Origin: Sipunculus nudus
Taxonomy: Eukaryota > Annelida > Sipuncula > Golfingiida > Sipunculidae
Assembly: GCA_026874595.1 (NCBI GenBank)
Contig: CM049309.1
Span: 15,528,576 to 15,592,575, forward strand
Length of the DNA: 64,000 bases
Direction of reading: 5' to 3'
Shown piece after piece: positions 11,367 through 24,117 of this stretch. The notes below the pieces were generated by a model. That model was not told where the DNA came from and made no database searches. It was given only the letters and a program-made list of their open reading frames with translations. The position numbers were made by a program, and so were the translations under genes. How positions within the stretch are numbered: position 1 is the stretch's first letter; the number at the start of each line of letters is the position of its first letter.

Positions 11367-11761
11367 GTTTCCTTATTTATGTTTTCTGGAGTCATATTGT
11401 TTTTACATTTTTACTTGAATTTGATAGTTTAGACTCTTAGACTCATGTGTGTGTGTGCTTTCAGGCCGTCATGTTGCATTTAATTTATATTCGAATCTTC
11501 AATTAAGTATTAAATTCAAGAAGAATCATGTGGGTTTTTTTTCGGATGTACAATATATTCTAATAAGCGAGTCCTAAAAAACAGAACTGAAATCTGAAAC
11601 TTTTTGGGATCTCGAGTTACCTCAAAGGTGCTGAAAGCTAGACAACTCAAGCTCACACAGCAATCCATGACGCATACCGCCTTCGACCGAGTGTCTCATA
11701 TGCGCTCATTCCCGTTCGTGTGTGTATGTGTCGTGTTTGTTCACAATATAACTCACACAAT

Positions 11762-12022
11762 CTGAACGGTGTCCCATGAAATTTTCAGGGCACCTCGGGG
11801 ATAGGGCAATTAAAGAATTAGAATTTGGTGTGGGTCCGGCTCATGGTCCGGATCCAGGAAGGATTTCCAGGTTTACTCACAAATGTGCAGGTTCATATGC
11901 ACGATTGAACCTGGGATTATGCGCCAATAAGTGAATGAAAACACAGGTTGCGGGGTACCCCACCTAAAGGACCGACTATATGGCAGAGCCTTGCATTCGC
12001 CAGAATGCATATTTCTATTTAG
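11762..12022 (+). repeat. Dispersed repeat, copy 2 (partner at 3781-4092)
   Basis: Colinear with copy 1 from GTCCCATGAAATTTTCAGGG through GAATGCATATTTCTA. It lacks the G-rich insertion of copy 1 and includes an extra CACAAATGTGCAGGTTC block. Confidence 0.7.
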
Positions 12023-12587
12023 GTAAATATCGGACTTTTGATATTGGAAAGAATAAATGTGGGAAAGAATAAATGTGTATTCCACAAAATCTGGTGAACA
12101 GATGATGTTGAAAAAAAAAAATAATAATATCGTGGACAGGCAAAGCTTTCCAAAGAATAATTATATATGAGTCTATTAGGTATATCAATGTTTTTTTTAA
12201 TCTGATTTATTCTTTATTCTTATTCCTTATCTGGTTTGTATTTATCAATATACTTTTGTCAGGAAAGGCTTGAATGTGAGGCTCAGTGGAAGTGTTACAT
12301 GTACCTTCAAACCCAAGGAAACCTCACAGACGCAGATCACTGGATGTTTAGGATATGATGTCTGACAAACGAAAAGCCCTGTTTTAGGAGATATCCGTTA
12401 TGTACGGCTGCAATGTCGGATCTGATTGACACTGAATAGAATTTTAACAATGCCCGTCTGACGCTATTTTATATAATATTTAACCCATGAGCCTGAATGA
12501 ATGAAATTATGTATATAAGTGATGTATATTTAAGATTAACATGTCATGACGTAATAGCAGACAAGACTTTTATTAACGGATCCAGTC

Positions 12588-12632
12588 CCCCCCCCCCACC
12601 CCCCACCCCCCCCCCCCCCCACCCCCACCCCC
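12588..12632. repeat. Poly-C / CCCCCA tract
   Basis: C-runs interrupted by single A residues. This is a simple repeat and an assembly-sensitive tract. Confidence 0.9.
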
Positions 12633-15604
12633 GGAGAATTAAGAATAATATTAATGGTATAGCCGTGTGTAGTAAAAGATTAAGAGTGACGCCTTTTAGA
12701 TACAATAAGTTAGCCTAACTAACTTGTGATAATAAAAAAAAGTCTATCTATAAAGCGTCACTCTTCCTCTTCACCTACACATCGACAAAAGACTAACACG
12801 GTTTTACCATTAATTAATATACTAGACTAGGCAGAATATCAGAAAATGTGCATTTTCAAAGTTCTGAAGGCAAATCATGTTAATGCATGGTATACGGTCT
12901 TTTCAGGGGGCAATGAACGGTGCAGGATCCAAATCATACTATATGGCCAGCTGGCAAATGGACCAAATTGCTTCAAAATTTTTGGTTTCCATGGCAACCT
13001 GTGTTGATTATCCAGTAATTCTTATGTTTAAATAAATGCCCATAACTTTGTTGATTTTAAAACATAAAACATCGCAGTAAACACTAAAATGTAGCAAATT
13101 AATTTATTGTTTCCTGCAAGTGCAGTTCTGTGACATTGCATAAATTACACACTATGCTGTATGCAAATATATGCAAAAATTTTCGTTAAATTTAACTCTT
13201 TTTCCCCAAAAAAATATCTTTAAATCCGTCCTTCCTACAAAATAAAACTTCCTTCAGTTTACCATTTATTCTGGTAAAAGTACACATTACTCGAGATACA
13301 AACTTATGATAATTTCTAACTTTTTTCTAATATTTTCATACTTATGAATATTTATACACCATAAATCATCTACATCTGTAAATTACAGGCCGGGACATGT
13401 ATCCACAAGTGAACAATTCCTTATAAATATTCCTCACAATGTACAATGCTCCTAGATTTTTCAGATGTTGATCAAAATCAAACAGTTATCTGTTGAAGTT
13501 TTTGTTTCATAAAGGAGCACAGAATGCCAATATCTTGAATATGCAAGCATATCCATGCTTAACCAAACAGCCAACATTTATCCAGTTTTCACTTCTGGAT
13601 ATGAATGAAGCCCAACATTTAACTCGTCAGAAAATAATATATGATTTTGGAGAAATAATACAATTAATAATGACAAGCAAAAATTTTTCTAATATTCTGA
13701 TAAAATTTGTTAACACCATACCTGAATGCATTAAAAAAAAACCAAGACGCCGCATGTTGTGACATTATATGGTCTGATATTGTATTTATACAAAACCACT
13801 CAATTAACTTACTGGTGTTTACTCACCCCCCCCCCTGAAAAAAAGTTAAGTTTTTTTCTACATTTACCTTCGCGCAAGAAGAGTATTGATTTATTAAAGA
13901 AGTTAGACAGATTCTTCACATCTTAACAAATCTCAGAGTCTGTACTTGTATCTTGAATTCGCAGGGTTTTTTTTCTCCATGATTTACAATAAATACAAAA
14001 CAATAAAGAGTAATTAAAAATCCATATGAAACTTCATTCCATAATTAATACGCCCATGCAAGGTCTTGTTTGCCTGTAGCTGCGAGAAATGCCAATCGTA
14101 ACCATGACAACCTTAAAGCTTATTATAGCAAGGATGAAGAGGCTATTCATCAAGCTGTGTCTGTGACCAAAAACATTCTGAGTTATAAGACCAGCTAACA
14201 AATTGATGTTACAAGCGGAGATAGAACAGTGTGACCAAAAATTTGTGCGATTCCAAGAAACAGAATATTTAAACCCCGTATACATCAAAGTACCGTAAGT
14301 TTTCACTCATAAACCTAGCGTGTATCATGCTGTCTTGCTGGTGCATGGGGATAATTGACCTCCCTAAGGTGTTGGGAGTAGACAACAGAGCCACAACCGG
14401 GTCTAGACGTGGGAGGTATTTTACTCTACCTTTGGTTTGTCTGTCAGCAAATTAACACCCAAAAAAAATCTGAAAAGATTTTATTTAAGATTTCTGGGAG
14501 GTCCGGAAAACACCCAAGGAATAATTCATTAATTTCGGAGGTAATTTGGATCACCACAATAAATAAATAACAAGAATTCTCTCACATTGTCACGGCTACT
14601 TCATTATAACAGAGCTACTGATTGTAATTTTTACTTGACTTGTACTGGAAGTGACCTGGGAAAGGGTAGTTGAACCATCCAGATTTGTGTGCGTATGTGA
14701 GGCAGCGGGTGGGGTGGGGGGGGGGGGGTGGGGGGTGGGTGATGCTTTTTCCGACATCTTGTTAAAATTATTTTTGATTTCTCCCGTTTTTTGTAAATTC
14801 TTTGCAGGGGCCATGCAGTGGGATGTATCGATGTTCCCCGCTGTGTGCCGATTAAAAACACGCCTCAATTTTTCAGTGATTATGGGTAGAGAAATGATTT
14901 TCCCACAATGAGTACTCGTGAATGTTTTGTGATAAGGACTCAAATTTATCTATGTACAATATTCATGGAATAGCTAAACTTTGGGTTTTTTTAAACAGAT
15001 CTTACACGTTATCAATAAGACCGTCACGGATTTATTTTTTGTTTTGCTATTCCGATAAACCTCCAAGTAGAGGCTGATGTGTGTTCATTTTGCCTCCCAA
15101 ACTCAATCAGATTTTGTATTTTTTTTTAACTTTTAAGCTTTTGAGAAAATCAATGGCATTCACGGGAAAACAGGTAGACCCCTAAATTTATATTTTTGTT
15201 GTTTATTCTTTTAATCGTTTGATTTAGGAAGATGAAATGAAATACCATCTTTAACTTTTGATACATGTTCGTGTACAAAAAATATCTTGAGGTTATTCCT
15301 TTACGTTGAGTAAACGACTTAACGTGTTACATTCAATTATTTTGGATAACATACATAACCTCACATATGTCGTGTACATACAGACTCCATATACAGCCGG
15401 TCATGTTTAATTGAATATCGAATTTGTCAACCGATTATATTCATTTTATTAAGTAGACATAGGAAAAGGTTTTGGTTTTCATTATTTAATACAATTAATT
15501 CAACGGGATAAACAATCATACGATATAGCAGGGCCGCCAGTAGCTGGCGAAAGTTTGTTCAGAAGTTGAAGCTCCTACCAGGAAAGTCATATAAAGTATC
15601 AATA

Positions 15605-15993
15605 TACTTTGGCTGGCTTCATATTGGCGGGGTTCGAATTTCGCCTTTTCGCCTTTTCAGTGGTTCGCGAGGATCTTCGCGTACTCACCGCGTACAAACA
15701 CTGACACAGAGTTTATCCATTATTATATGAATCAGTTATATCAATTAATATGTGCACATAATTTGCAAGGGGACAAAAGGGAACATCGACCGATTGGAAA
15801 TCATTATTAATTAATAGCGTTAATTTGATATATCATTGATTATGGCAATTTTTCAACATATGTACAAAATCTTTCATTATTCATAAAATCAGTATTTTCT
15901 CTTGTCTTCAATGATGGGACCTTTTATTCACGATGGTTGTATTTTCGCGATAATTCCCCTTCATGAAAACCCTCGCGAACAAAAAATACGGTT
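15605..15993. mobile_element. TTCGCG-type MITE candidate
   Basis: The left part (GGCTTCATATTGGCGGGGTTCGAATTTCGCC region) matches the start of 7999-8130. The right part (GATGGGACC..CATGAAAACC..CGCGAAC, ending TACGGTTGTGG) matches 43384-43495. Ends are inferred only from this cross-comparison, and no clear target duplication was found. Confidence 0.45.
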
Positions 15994-16699
15994 GTGGATA
16001 GACTCGTGCTTCTTAAGACAATGTTGCTTATGAAGAGCGTAATGAACGTGGGCGTGTATTAAAAGGAGCTCTTAGAGGTATAATGGAACTGGACCATGCA
16101 TGTAGATACTTATATGTGAAGAGGAGAATTTGTATGTAATACGCTGTGGAATCGGGAGCCAATGAAGTAATCTGAGTACTGGTGTAATGTGAGTCCACAT
16201 CCTGGATTTGGAAACCCTATGACCATCAGTATTTTTTTTAATTTAAATGGTCTTCAATGTGTTGCCGGCTGTACGCTCTTTGCAAGTTTGTGGGACAAAG
16301 ATTATTAATCAATTCTGGCCCTACGCACCCGGATAATCCTTTGTGAAGTGTTATGGAATGGACATACCTATACCTTTGACGACAGCTTGCTTGTATAATG
16401 ATTCCCGTTGGCGTACGAAGCTATACAAAGTATATGGAAGGTTGCATGGGGAGTCCGGACGGGTTGGTGGGGTAGGTGGTCATATCATCGTTACTATTTA
16501 TAAAATTATAAATAAGTAATTTAAAGCAATTGAAAAAATAATTTTCTTTGGTGTCAGAAGGAAACCTTTATCGCATGATATCAGGAATTTTAAGCTATGC
16601 AGGTGACGATATTGGCGATGCCAACTCGGAGTGTCCTGGCAGGGTTTTTTTTTCGGGCATGGACTATGCTGCTGCGCTTGTTTACGGACGTTCTTAAAC

Positions 16700-17065
16700 A
16701 CCATTACACTGAAGTCACCGGGGACTATAAATAAGTCCGTCTCAGTGCCCGTGTTTGCCTGTTTTCCTGAAATACTTTTACATATGAGATACAAAATTAA
16801 AAGTTCTGACCCAAAGGTTACAGTAGCTGTTCCGCCGAATGCCTGGGTGAAAAATAATGTTTTTCCTTATACTGAATTTGTCTGAGACAAATAATAAAAT
16901 TTATGAGAACAGTCAACAATGTTTGCTACACTTTCACCGGTGAAACAAACCATTCCAGTAGAACAAGTCGGACATTCTTACAAAATCTTTGTCTTATAAA
17001 CTATTGTCTTACAAAAGCTTTCATTGAGGTAAGTAATGTCCAGCTGTACCGAAGTGACGTCATCT
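16700..17065 (+). repeat. Diverged dispersed repeat, copy 1 (partner 62640-62960)
   Basis: Ordered matches include CAGTGCCCGTGTTTG versus CAGTACCCCTGTTTG, AAAAGTTC..CCAAAGGTT, GCTGTTCCGCCGAATGCC versus GCTATTCCACCGAATGCC, and TGAGACAAATAAT versus TGAGACAGATAAT. Both copies are followed within about 200 bases by a TGACGTCA palindrome (17055-17062 here). Confidence 0.6.
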
Positions 17066-17112
17066 TGGGTCCATCGACATAATCAAAGCCACAGGGTCGC
17101 AAAGTAAATACT

Positions 17113-17447
17113 TTAAGGCAAGAAAAAAAAATAAAAGGTATGGTTCTCGGGCACCGCCCGAATCAATTTTAAACCCCCGCATCAAAAATTTTTATTTTGA
17201 TTTCAATAGAAACGCACCAATTTCGAGCTGCAGCCGCTCAGACATTTCTTTCAAGTAGAAAAAATCATACACTTTCCTTTGTTTTGTAGTGTTGTTACTT
17301 GTTTAGCAAAATAAATCTATTATTTTAATGCTTTTCCCTTTTCATTTTTATCGAAACATACCAAAAAATTTTAAAAAAAAAAACAAAAATTGCATTGATT
17401 TCTGAAAAAAGTGCCTGAGAACCATACCTTTTTTTTATTTTGGCCTA
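17113..17447. mobile_element. TIR MITE with GGTTCTCGGGCAC ends, copy 1
   Basis: The left terminus TTAAGGC..AAAGGTATGGTTCTCGGGCAC is repeated inverted at the right as GTGCCTGAGAACCATACCTT..GGCCTAA, with arms of roughly 40 bases. The AT-rich interior includes ATCGAAACATACCAA. There is no coding capacity. An inverted relative is at 17875-18229. Confidence 0.75.
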
Positions 17448-17539
17448 ACTACATATATCTTTACAAAAAAGTCGGCGAACATCTGCATCACTGCATCTCC
17501 ACCACTGCATTATTTCTTGAAGGCAGCCAAAAGACAAAC

Positions 17540-17866
17540 CCTCATTTGTAGTGTTCAGCGAAGCGATAGGCAGTATCATGCGATTATTCTCATTTTATAC
17601 CCTGGTGTTAACCAGACCATGTGACTGCTGCACCTGCGGGCCCTGAATGTGTATTCGCCCCAATGGCTGGGCCATACCACCGAAGAACCTTCGAAAGTGG
17701 CACTCAGTGAGTGAGTGAAACACGGTCATTGGGCAAGGCCTTCCAATTAACCGCCTGGATGGGGACCGCCTGTGAAAAAATCTCACTGCCTCGGGTGAAC
17801 TCGAACTCGCGATATCACGGCGTTGAGTCCTGTGCTCTACCCTTAGCCTAAGAAGCCAGTTATAAA
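17540..17866 (-). mobile_element. tRNA-derived SINE, minus strand
   Basis: On the minus strand the head reads TAGGCTAAGGGTAGAGC (box A; plus 17834-17850), and box B GAGTTCGAGTTC lies at plus 17797-17808. The box spacing is that of a tRNA gene. The body continues through GCCTTGCCCAATGACC and a (CACT)n-like patch. The 3' limit is uncertain. It is not a working tRNA gene, because the sequence after box B does not close an acceptor stem. Confidence 0.65.
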
Positions 17867-17874
17867 GAGGAGCA

Positions 17875-18229
17875 TTTAGGCAAAAAATAAGGTTTGCTTC
17901 TCAGGCATTTTTTTTTTTTTTTTCATAAATCAATTTGGGCGGGCGATTTTTTTTTTAAATTTATTGGTATGTTTCGATAAAAATGTCAAATGATAAGGGA
18001 AATCAAGATAAGAAATGATTTATTTTGCTAAACAAGTAAAAGAACCACATAAAAAAGGAAATTTTATCAAAATTGTATGATGTTATATATTTAAAATGAA
18101 ATGTCCTTGCGGTTGGAGCTCAACATTGGAAAGTTTTTATTGAAAATCAAAATAAAAATATTCGATGCGGCGGTTTAAAATTTACGCGGGCGGTGCCTGA
18201 GAACCACACCTTTTATTTTTTTACCTTAG
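17875..18229. mobile_element. TIR MITE, inverted copy 2
   Basis: Begins TTTAGGCAAAAAATAAGG..CTTCTCAGGCA and ends GTGCCTGAGAACCACACCTT..CCTTAGG. Its interior carries TTGGTATGTTTCGAT, the reverse complement of the matching block in copy 1, so the two elements lie head to head. Confidence 0.7.
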
Positions 18230-18300
18230 GTGGGCGCAGGGACGCGCAACAGAACAGTGGCGTCAATTGTTCTTATATAGTTAACTTATAAATGGAACTG

Positions 18301-18400
18301 AAGTCTATAATTCTATTTATCAATATATTTCATTTGCAATAAATAAATATTATTCTCTGAATAGTGGGGGATGATTACATTGACCATCTCTCATTGCCGT
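18301..18400 (+). repeat. Short dispersed repeat (partner 21289-21395)
   Basis: Shares ATTTATCA.TATATTTCATTTGCAATA, TTCTCTGAATAGTGGGGG and GATGATTACATTGAC with 21289-21395. Both copies are followed by G-rich runs ending GGGGGATATAT. Confidence 0.65.
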
Positions 18401-18935
18401 AAAGTGTGTGTGTTTAGGGGGATATATCCCCATCCTCCCTATACTGATGCCCCTACAACAGAATAATATACGCGTAATACCGAGAGCCATCGCTGGATTT
18501 TGCATGGCCGTCTTCCCTATATAATTCCGCTTGTGAGAGTTATGTATTAAGTCCACTAGATCTCCCGGCCCGATTGTTTACCAGTGTCAGGGTACTCAGC
18601 GCCCCCTTTCCCCTCATACCCGCCCCTGGTATAGAATTTGAGACGTTTTGAGATACGCATTGGGACCTAGAAGACTTTTGCAGCCTTACTCGCAGTTACA
18701 TCAATGGTATCACATGCACCAGCGTTCAATAAGAAATGATCGACGCATTAGTTTCCATTTTAAGCAAACCACGTATCATTCGAAACACAAAAGAAAAGAT
18801 CAATTTCTCGCCTTCAGTCAGTTTTTTAATCTTTTTTAAAATTTATATTTAATAAATAATATATGTTAAAACAGCTCATAAGTATATTGATTATTAATCA
18901 ATACATTGTATTGATTAACAATACTTAAAATATAA

Positions 18936-18990
18936 TATATATATATATATTTATATATATATATATTTATATATATATATATATATATAT
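18936..18990. repeat. (AT)n microsatellite with TTT interruptions
   Basis: Alternating AT broken by two TATTTATAT units. Confidence 0.95.
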
Positions 18991-19941
18991 TATCTTGTTA
19001 TGCTTTAAAGATTTATTTCATATATGGCTGTCATTATAACTGTATAATGGGGCACAGACACACTTTCATACATAACGTACGGTTCTCCTCTACACGTTTT
19101 TTCCTGAACAACAGACAAATACGTTGGTTTTATTTTCAGGTCACAAAGAGTGGGATTTAGTAGCGTTCCCTACGGTACCCACAGATTCGGCTAAGTGTTT
19201 ACGGCCATTAAGTGAATAAGGCCATTAACTCACGTCCACCTGGCCTTCGTACATCCCTTGCAATACGTTACAAGTCCGATAAGTGTAGATTTACATGAAA
19301 TATCTCTGAACATTTTAAATTCTATTTATTTACCTGTAAATATTTGGTTTATATCGTAAAACAGACTGCGGTTGTTGTTATTTTAACTGAAAGACAGTTA
19401 ACGTAAGGCACGTTGTAGGCGGGCATTCACCGGCTTATTTAGCACACTGACTAAATAGAGCTTCACAGACCGAAGTCCTCTAGCCAGCGGATTTGCAGTG
19501 CCAACTGGGTTTTGTGAAAAACAAATCATGCAAAGGCAAGCTCCTATATATATTTGATATGAACGTAAAGATTTATTGCACACGGCATTAAACAATGTTT
19601 TGTGCGAGCATTATGCAAATACATAATTTATCCCATTAAAGATGTTTACTTCAGAGACCACCTGCTTGCTACGCCAACCTCTTCCGTAGATAAAGAATTT
19701 TACTACGTAAACATAGTTGGTGGATGTTAACATGGACTTTGTGATTAAAAAATGTAATTTGACCAATATAACCCATACAAAACCAAGTGAAACATACGTC
19801 CAGATGGTAAGAGAGTACAATCACTCACCTCTCTCACTGCTACCACAGCGCCATTTTCATCGATCGAGCGCCTGGCGTGGGAGGATCTGTTTCGTCTATT
19901 GATCCAAGTCGCTCTGCCCGGAAATTCCTGGAAGGCTGGAA

Positions 19942-19967
19942 GGACGCTAACTGCTAGCGTCCCCTAG
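19942..19967 (+). other. Hairpin followed by CTAG
   Basis: GGACGCTA (19942-19949), loop ACTGC, TAGCGTCC (19955-19962), then C and CTAG (19964-19967) followed by T. This resembles a Helitron-type 3' end, but the spacer is only one base and no upstream body was identified. It overlaps the first CTCF-like motif. Confidence 0.3.
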
Positions 19968-20024
19968 TGGCTACATTTAGAACTATATCTAAAAATTCAC
20001 GTTGTTGTCAGCGACATCTGGTGA
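19956..20024 (-). promoter_or_regulatory. Two CTCF-like motifs in tandem
   Basis: The minus strand of 19956-19970 reads CCACTAGGGGACGCT, 14 of 15 positions matching the bilaterian CTCF core CCASYAGRKGGCRSY. The minus strand of 20010-20024 reads TCACCAGATGTCGCT, matching 13 of 15. Same orientation, start-to-start spacing 54 bases. Binding is inferred from motif resemblance only. Confidence 0.3.
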
Positions 20025-21198
20025 CTATATATATCATGAACGCCAAAGGCTGGTTTAAACATGGTTTATTTAAATCCAAGTTTTGATATAGTTGATTTTA
20101 ATGTTATTAGTATATAAAATAGTTCTTTGGCATTTTCGCATTCTTTTCCCATCATAGAATAATCACAGTTGCATTTCTAAAGAACCAGTTTTGTACAATC
20201 TTATCTGGATGAAAAATTTAAAGTTGTGAATGAAACACATCTTATCTATTTATGATCAAATACAAAATATTTATTCAGATTTAGAGGCCTAGCACATTAA
20301 GCAAAGTCTGAATTTCAGAGTACTCAAAATCCCATTTCTGTGAGAGAATATAGGCTCGCGTATATCCCAATTTCAGAATTAGTGTTACCCTCCGATGTAA
20401 CACGGAGCAACGGCCCCTCCTGGATCATTGTTGAAGCTTGTCTGAAAAGCTACTTATAGCAACGGCCTCCCTGGATCATTGTTGAACTCAAGAGCTGAAA
20501 TTCTCTCCAAGTGCCGCCATCAAAACAAATTCACCCTGAAATATTTTAAAACCTAGCATTCGTACTAATATTCAGCGTTCCCCCTTAAACCCCCCCCCCC
20601 CCCCCAACGAGGATCCGCTGGGCAGACCTAACCTCTTCAGGTAGTTGTTCTCTCACTACTTTGCAGTGATGAGGGACATGGCGTTACCACTACATCATGG
20701 TGAGTTTACCGAGTGGACTGCATTTGGTATGAGTAAAGTATAATATATTTGCCTTTTATATTGTATATTTGCTTTGTATATTGTGTATTTTCATAGTATA
20801 TGTGTATTTTTATCTTATGTATACTACTGATATGTTCACTACTTCCAAGACCCTATTAGAAATCGGTTCAATATGCTAATTGAGCATCCTGGTATATATC
20901 TTTGTATTATATATAAAATTTACAACAATAATAACCTCTTTGCCCCGCCCTGTTATATGTTCCAGTATCGCACGTGTACCCCGACCAATCCTATTGTGCA
21001 CCCGAGGACAATAGGATCAGTGTCAGTCTTTCACATGCCCCCCCCCCCGAATCGCACAAAGCATAATCTCATAATCTCGTAAAGTCTCGGCTTTTCAAAC
21101 CACGCCGTTAGCTTCATTCTAACCACATTCACCTGATGATCGGGTCGCATCCCGTGAAACAGACTGTTGTGAATTAACAGTGTTGTTTTTCTTCAGAG

Positions 21199-21260
<62 letters not shown>
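21199..21260. repeat. (AT)n microsatellite
   Basis: About 60 bases of alternating AT. Confidence 0.97.
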
Positions 21261-21264
<4 letters not shown>

Positions 21265-21288
21265 TTAGCGTGTTTATAACACATTTCA

Positions 21289-21395
21289 AATATCAAAATG
21301 TTTAATTTTATTTATCACTATATTTCATTTGCAATATGTAAATAATGTTCTCTGAATAGTGGGGGGCGGGGATGATTACATTGACAACCACCCCC
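21289..21395 (+). repeat. Short dispersed repeat (partner 18301-18400)
   Basis: Colinear with 18301-18400; followed here by C-rich and G-rich runs (21390-21432). Confidence 0.65.
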
Positions 21396-21598
21396 ACCCC
21401 CACCCACCCCCTTGCCAAAAAGGGGGAGGGGGATATATACTAACTAATATAAACGAAAAATCAATAAGACGTAAAAACCCCTAAAATGGTAAATGTGAAT
21501 GTTTGGGTGCATGAATTCAGGTTGGTTGGGAAAGGGTACTGAACCTCTGTTGCAGAGATCTGAAATGCAGTTTTTTATTGATGCGTTATATCTATATC

Positions 21599-21599
21599 T

Positions 21600-21686
<87 letters not shown>
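21599..21686. repeat. (CT)n then (AT)n microsatellite
   Basis: A compound simple repeat like that at 8371-8468. Confidence 0.96.
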
Positions 21687-21696
<10 letters not shown>

Positions 21697-21884
21697 TTTG
21701 AGTGTATGGTGGGAACCTACTGGAATATCGCCTATCTATTAAGACTCGAAAGCATTCAAACTGTTTTAATCTGACCTGTCTAATAAAATTGTGAAAAGAC
21801 TACTTAATTTTGGTCTCTCCCACGGGTTGTCTTATAACATAAGTTTCACTGTTTACATGTTAATTTTTAGTTCACTTTCTAAAT

Positions 21885-23920
21885 TTATGCCATGGCGCAG
21901 CGTCCGTTGTCCACTCTCCATCGTCCACCGTCTGTTACCAAATATCTCAACAGCCACAGTAGCTGCCTTCATGAAACTTTGCAGAATTACTGATCATTGG
22001 ATGAACATGCAAAACTAACCTTTTGGTGTCGCCACCTATGTTGACCTACTTTCTGTCGGCCAAAATGGTCTTTCTAACTTCTTTCAAGATAAACCAAAAT
22101 GTATCAGTATTTTGGCATTCATATCATAGTCAACTGTTCCTTAGAGGAAGGGGAATAATTTGAGTATAAATTAAGTCAAGCCATTTTCAAGATAGCATGT
22201 CTACGAAACTTCAAATTGTGTCGATCGCAAAATTTGACAACTTGATGTGTTTCCATACAATATGTATTGTCTGTGTTGTGCTACTTTCAACAGGCTGTAA
22301 TGGTCTTTTCTGCTTTTCCAAAATATGTCATAAAGTATAAATATTTTGGCTTTCATATCATAGTATATAATTGCTTAAAGAAAGAGGAAAAATATATGCA
22401 TCAATTTAGTAACATTATTTTCAAGAAGGCGTCTCTAGCGAACTTCATATTGTGTCGATCGCAATATTTGACAACTTGAGGCGTTTCCATACATGTATTG
22501 TCTGTAACCAAATATCACAGGAACTGCTGCATCCTTCAGAGCGGAATTTCATAGGAATATTGATCATGCATGTAACTGCTAAATGATTTTGACGCCACCT
22601 GTATTGCGCTACTTTCTGCAGGCTGTAATGGTATTTTCTGGTTTTATTTCCCAAGATTTGACATAATGTATTAATAATTTTTGCTTGAAGACAGCGGAAT
22701 TAAATGAGTATACATTCAGTCAAGTTATTTTCAAGATGGCATCTCTACAGAATTGTTTCGATCGCAAAATTTGACAACTTGATGTGTTTTCGTATGTGGT
22801 GTATTGTCTGTTACCAAATATCTTAGGACCTGCTGAAGCCTTCAGTATCAAATTTCACGGGAACATTTATCATGTGACTGCTAAATGAATTTGACCTGCA
22901 GGTGGCGCTACCTGTGTTGTGCTACTTTCAGCAGGCTGTATTGGTCTTTTCTGCCTTTTCCATAATGTCATTAAGTATTTTTTTGTTATAATCTGCCAAA
23001 AAAGAGTCTCCTCTACAGCGTATTGAGCATAAATTGTGCATATCCATCCTGGACTCTTCAATCTTGTACTCAAGACTGGTGGCACCATCTACAATCTTTT
23101 TTCCCATGGCGTCCATCGCTACATTTTCTTTGGATGAAAATTGCTCATATCTCAGAAGTGGTTGAAGGTATTGGTCTGAAATTTGGCATGTCCATCCATC
23201 TTGAAAAGTTTTTTTTTTCAAAAAAAACCACACAGGTGGCGCCACCTACTTTCCTTTTTTCGTAGAATAAATAAATGCCTTTTTATGAGGTATGATTTGC
23301 CGTATTGGTCTTTAACTGTGCATATCCATATATATCTTGAACTCCTCAAACTTGCACTCAAGACTGATGGCGCCATCTGCAGTCGTTTTCCCCATCGGAA
23401 TCCATCCGTACATTATCTGTGAATGAAAATTGCTCATATTTCAGGAATGATACAATGTATTTGCTAAAATTTGGCATGTGCATCCATCTTGGAAAGTTTA
23501 TTCGTAAACCACACAGGTTCCGCCACCTACCTTCCTGTTTTCGTAGAATAAATTAATGCCTTTTTCTGAAGAGTGATTTGCCGTATTGGCCTGATATTGC
23601 ACATGTCCATAGATCTTAGACGACTCCATCTTGTACTCAAGACTGGTGACGCCATCTACAATAATTTTTTCCGCGGCATCCGTACATTTGCTTTGGGTGA
23701 AAAATTGCTCATATCTCAGGAGTATTGGTCTGAAATTTAGCATGTGCATCCATCTTAGAAAGTTTACTCGTACACCGGACAGGTGGCACCACCTACCGTG
23801 TGCAATGGGACAGTGTCAACTTGGTATGGAATGAATGGTATTTTCACATTCAATTTTTTCTTTTTTTAAATCACCCTCCATCGTGTACAGTAATTCACAG
23901 AGTGAACATAAGACCCCTAG
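21885..23920 (+). mobile_element. Helitron-like tandem-array element (family B)
   Basis: Opens with a GTCC/CGTC-rich leader (21900-21940). Diverged units of roughly 240 bases follow (shared TGTCGATCGCAAAATTTGACAACTTGA and CAGGCTGTAATGGTCTTTTCTG), then about three units of ~280 bases (23000-23780) containing GCTCATATCTCAG and GGTGGCGCCACC-like blocks. The right side has a small hairpin TTCAC-aga-GTGAA (23894-23906), then ten bases and CTAG (23917-23920). The arrangement of leader, tandem core, hairpin and CTRR is typical of non-autonomous Helitron/Helentron-like elements. It has no Rep/helicase frame. Confidence 0.5.
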
Positions 23921-24033
23921 ATCTCTTGTTATTTATACCCAGGCCAGGAGGAGACGACCCACCTTTGTTTGTATATATAAATTGATAACTGGCATATATC
24001 ACGATGGTTTCAAGGTGGATGACATGTCGGTCA

Positions 24034-24111
24034 CGCAAACAAAGGAATAATAAGCACGCCGCAAACAAAGGAATAATAAGCACGCCACAAGCAAAGGAAT
24101 AATAAGCACGC
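24034..24111 (+). repeat. Three tandem 26-bp units
   Basis: Three nearly identical copies of a unit containing AAAGGAATAATAAGCACGC. Far too few, and without spacers, to be a CRISPR array. Confidence 0.9.
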
Positions 24112-24117
24112 AGTAGC

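Larger units (their letters stand above)
12023..17112. other. Intergenic, low-information sequence
   Basis: No gene was recognised. Visible items are an impure poly-C/(CCCCCA)n tract at about 12588-12632, a C run near 13828, a G-rich tract near 14705-14738, a TTCGCG-type element at 15605-15993, and a diverged repeat at about 16700-17065 matching 62640-62960. Scattered ORFs under 120 codons lack any recognisable protein signature. Confidence 0.4.
18991..21198. other. Intergenic; CTCF-like motifs and poly-C only
   Basis: No gene recognised. Contains a pair of CTCF-like motifs (19956-20024), a two-unit 52-base repeat around CTGGATCATTGTTGAA (20407 and 20459), and a poly-C run at about 20590-20604. 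Confidence 0.4.
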
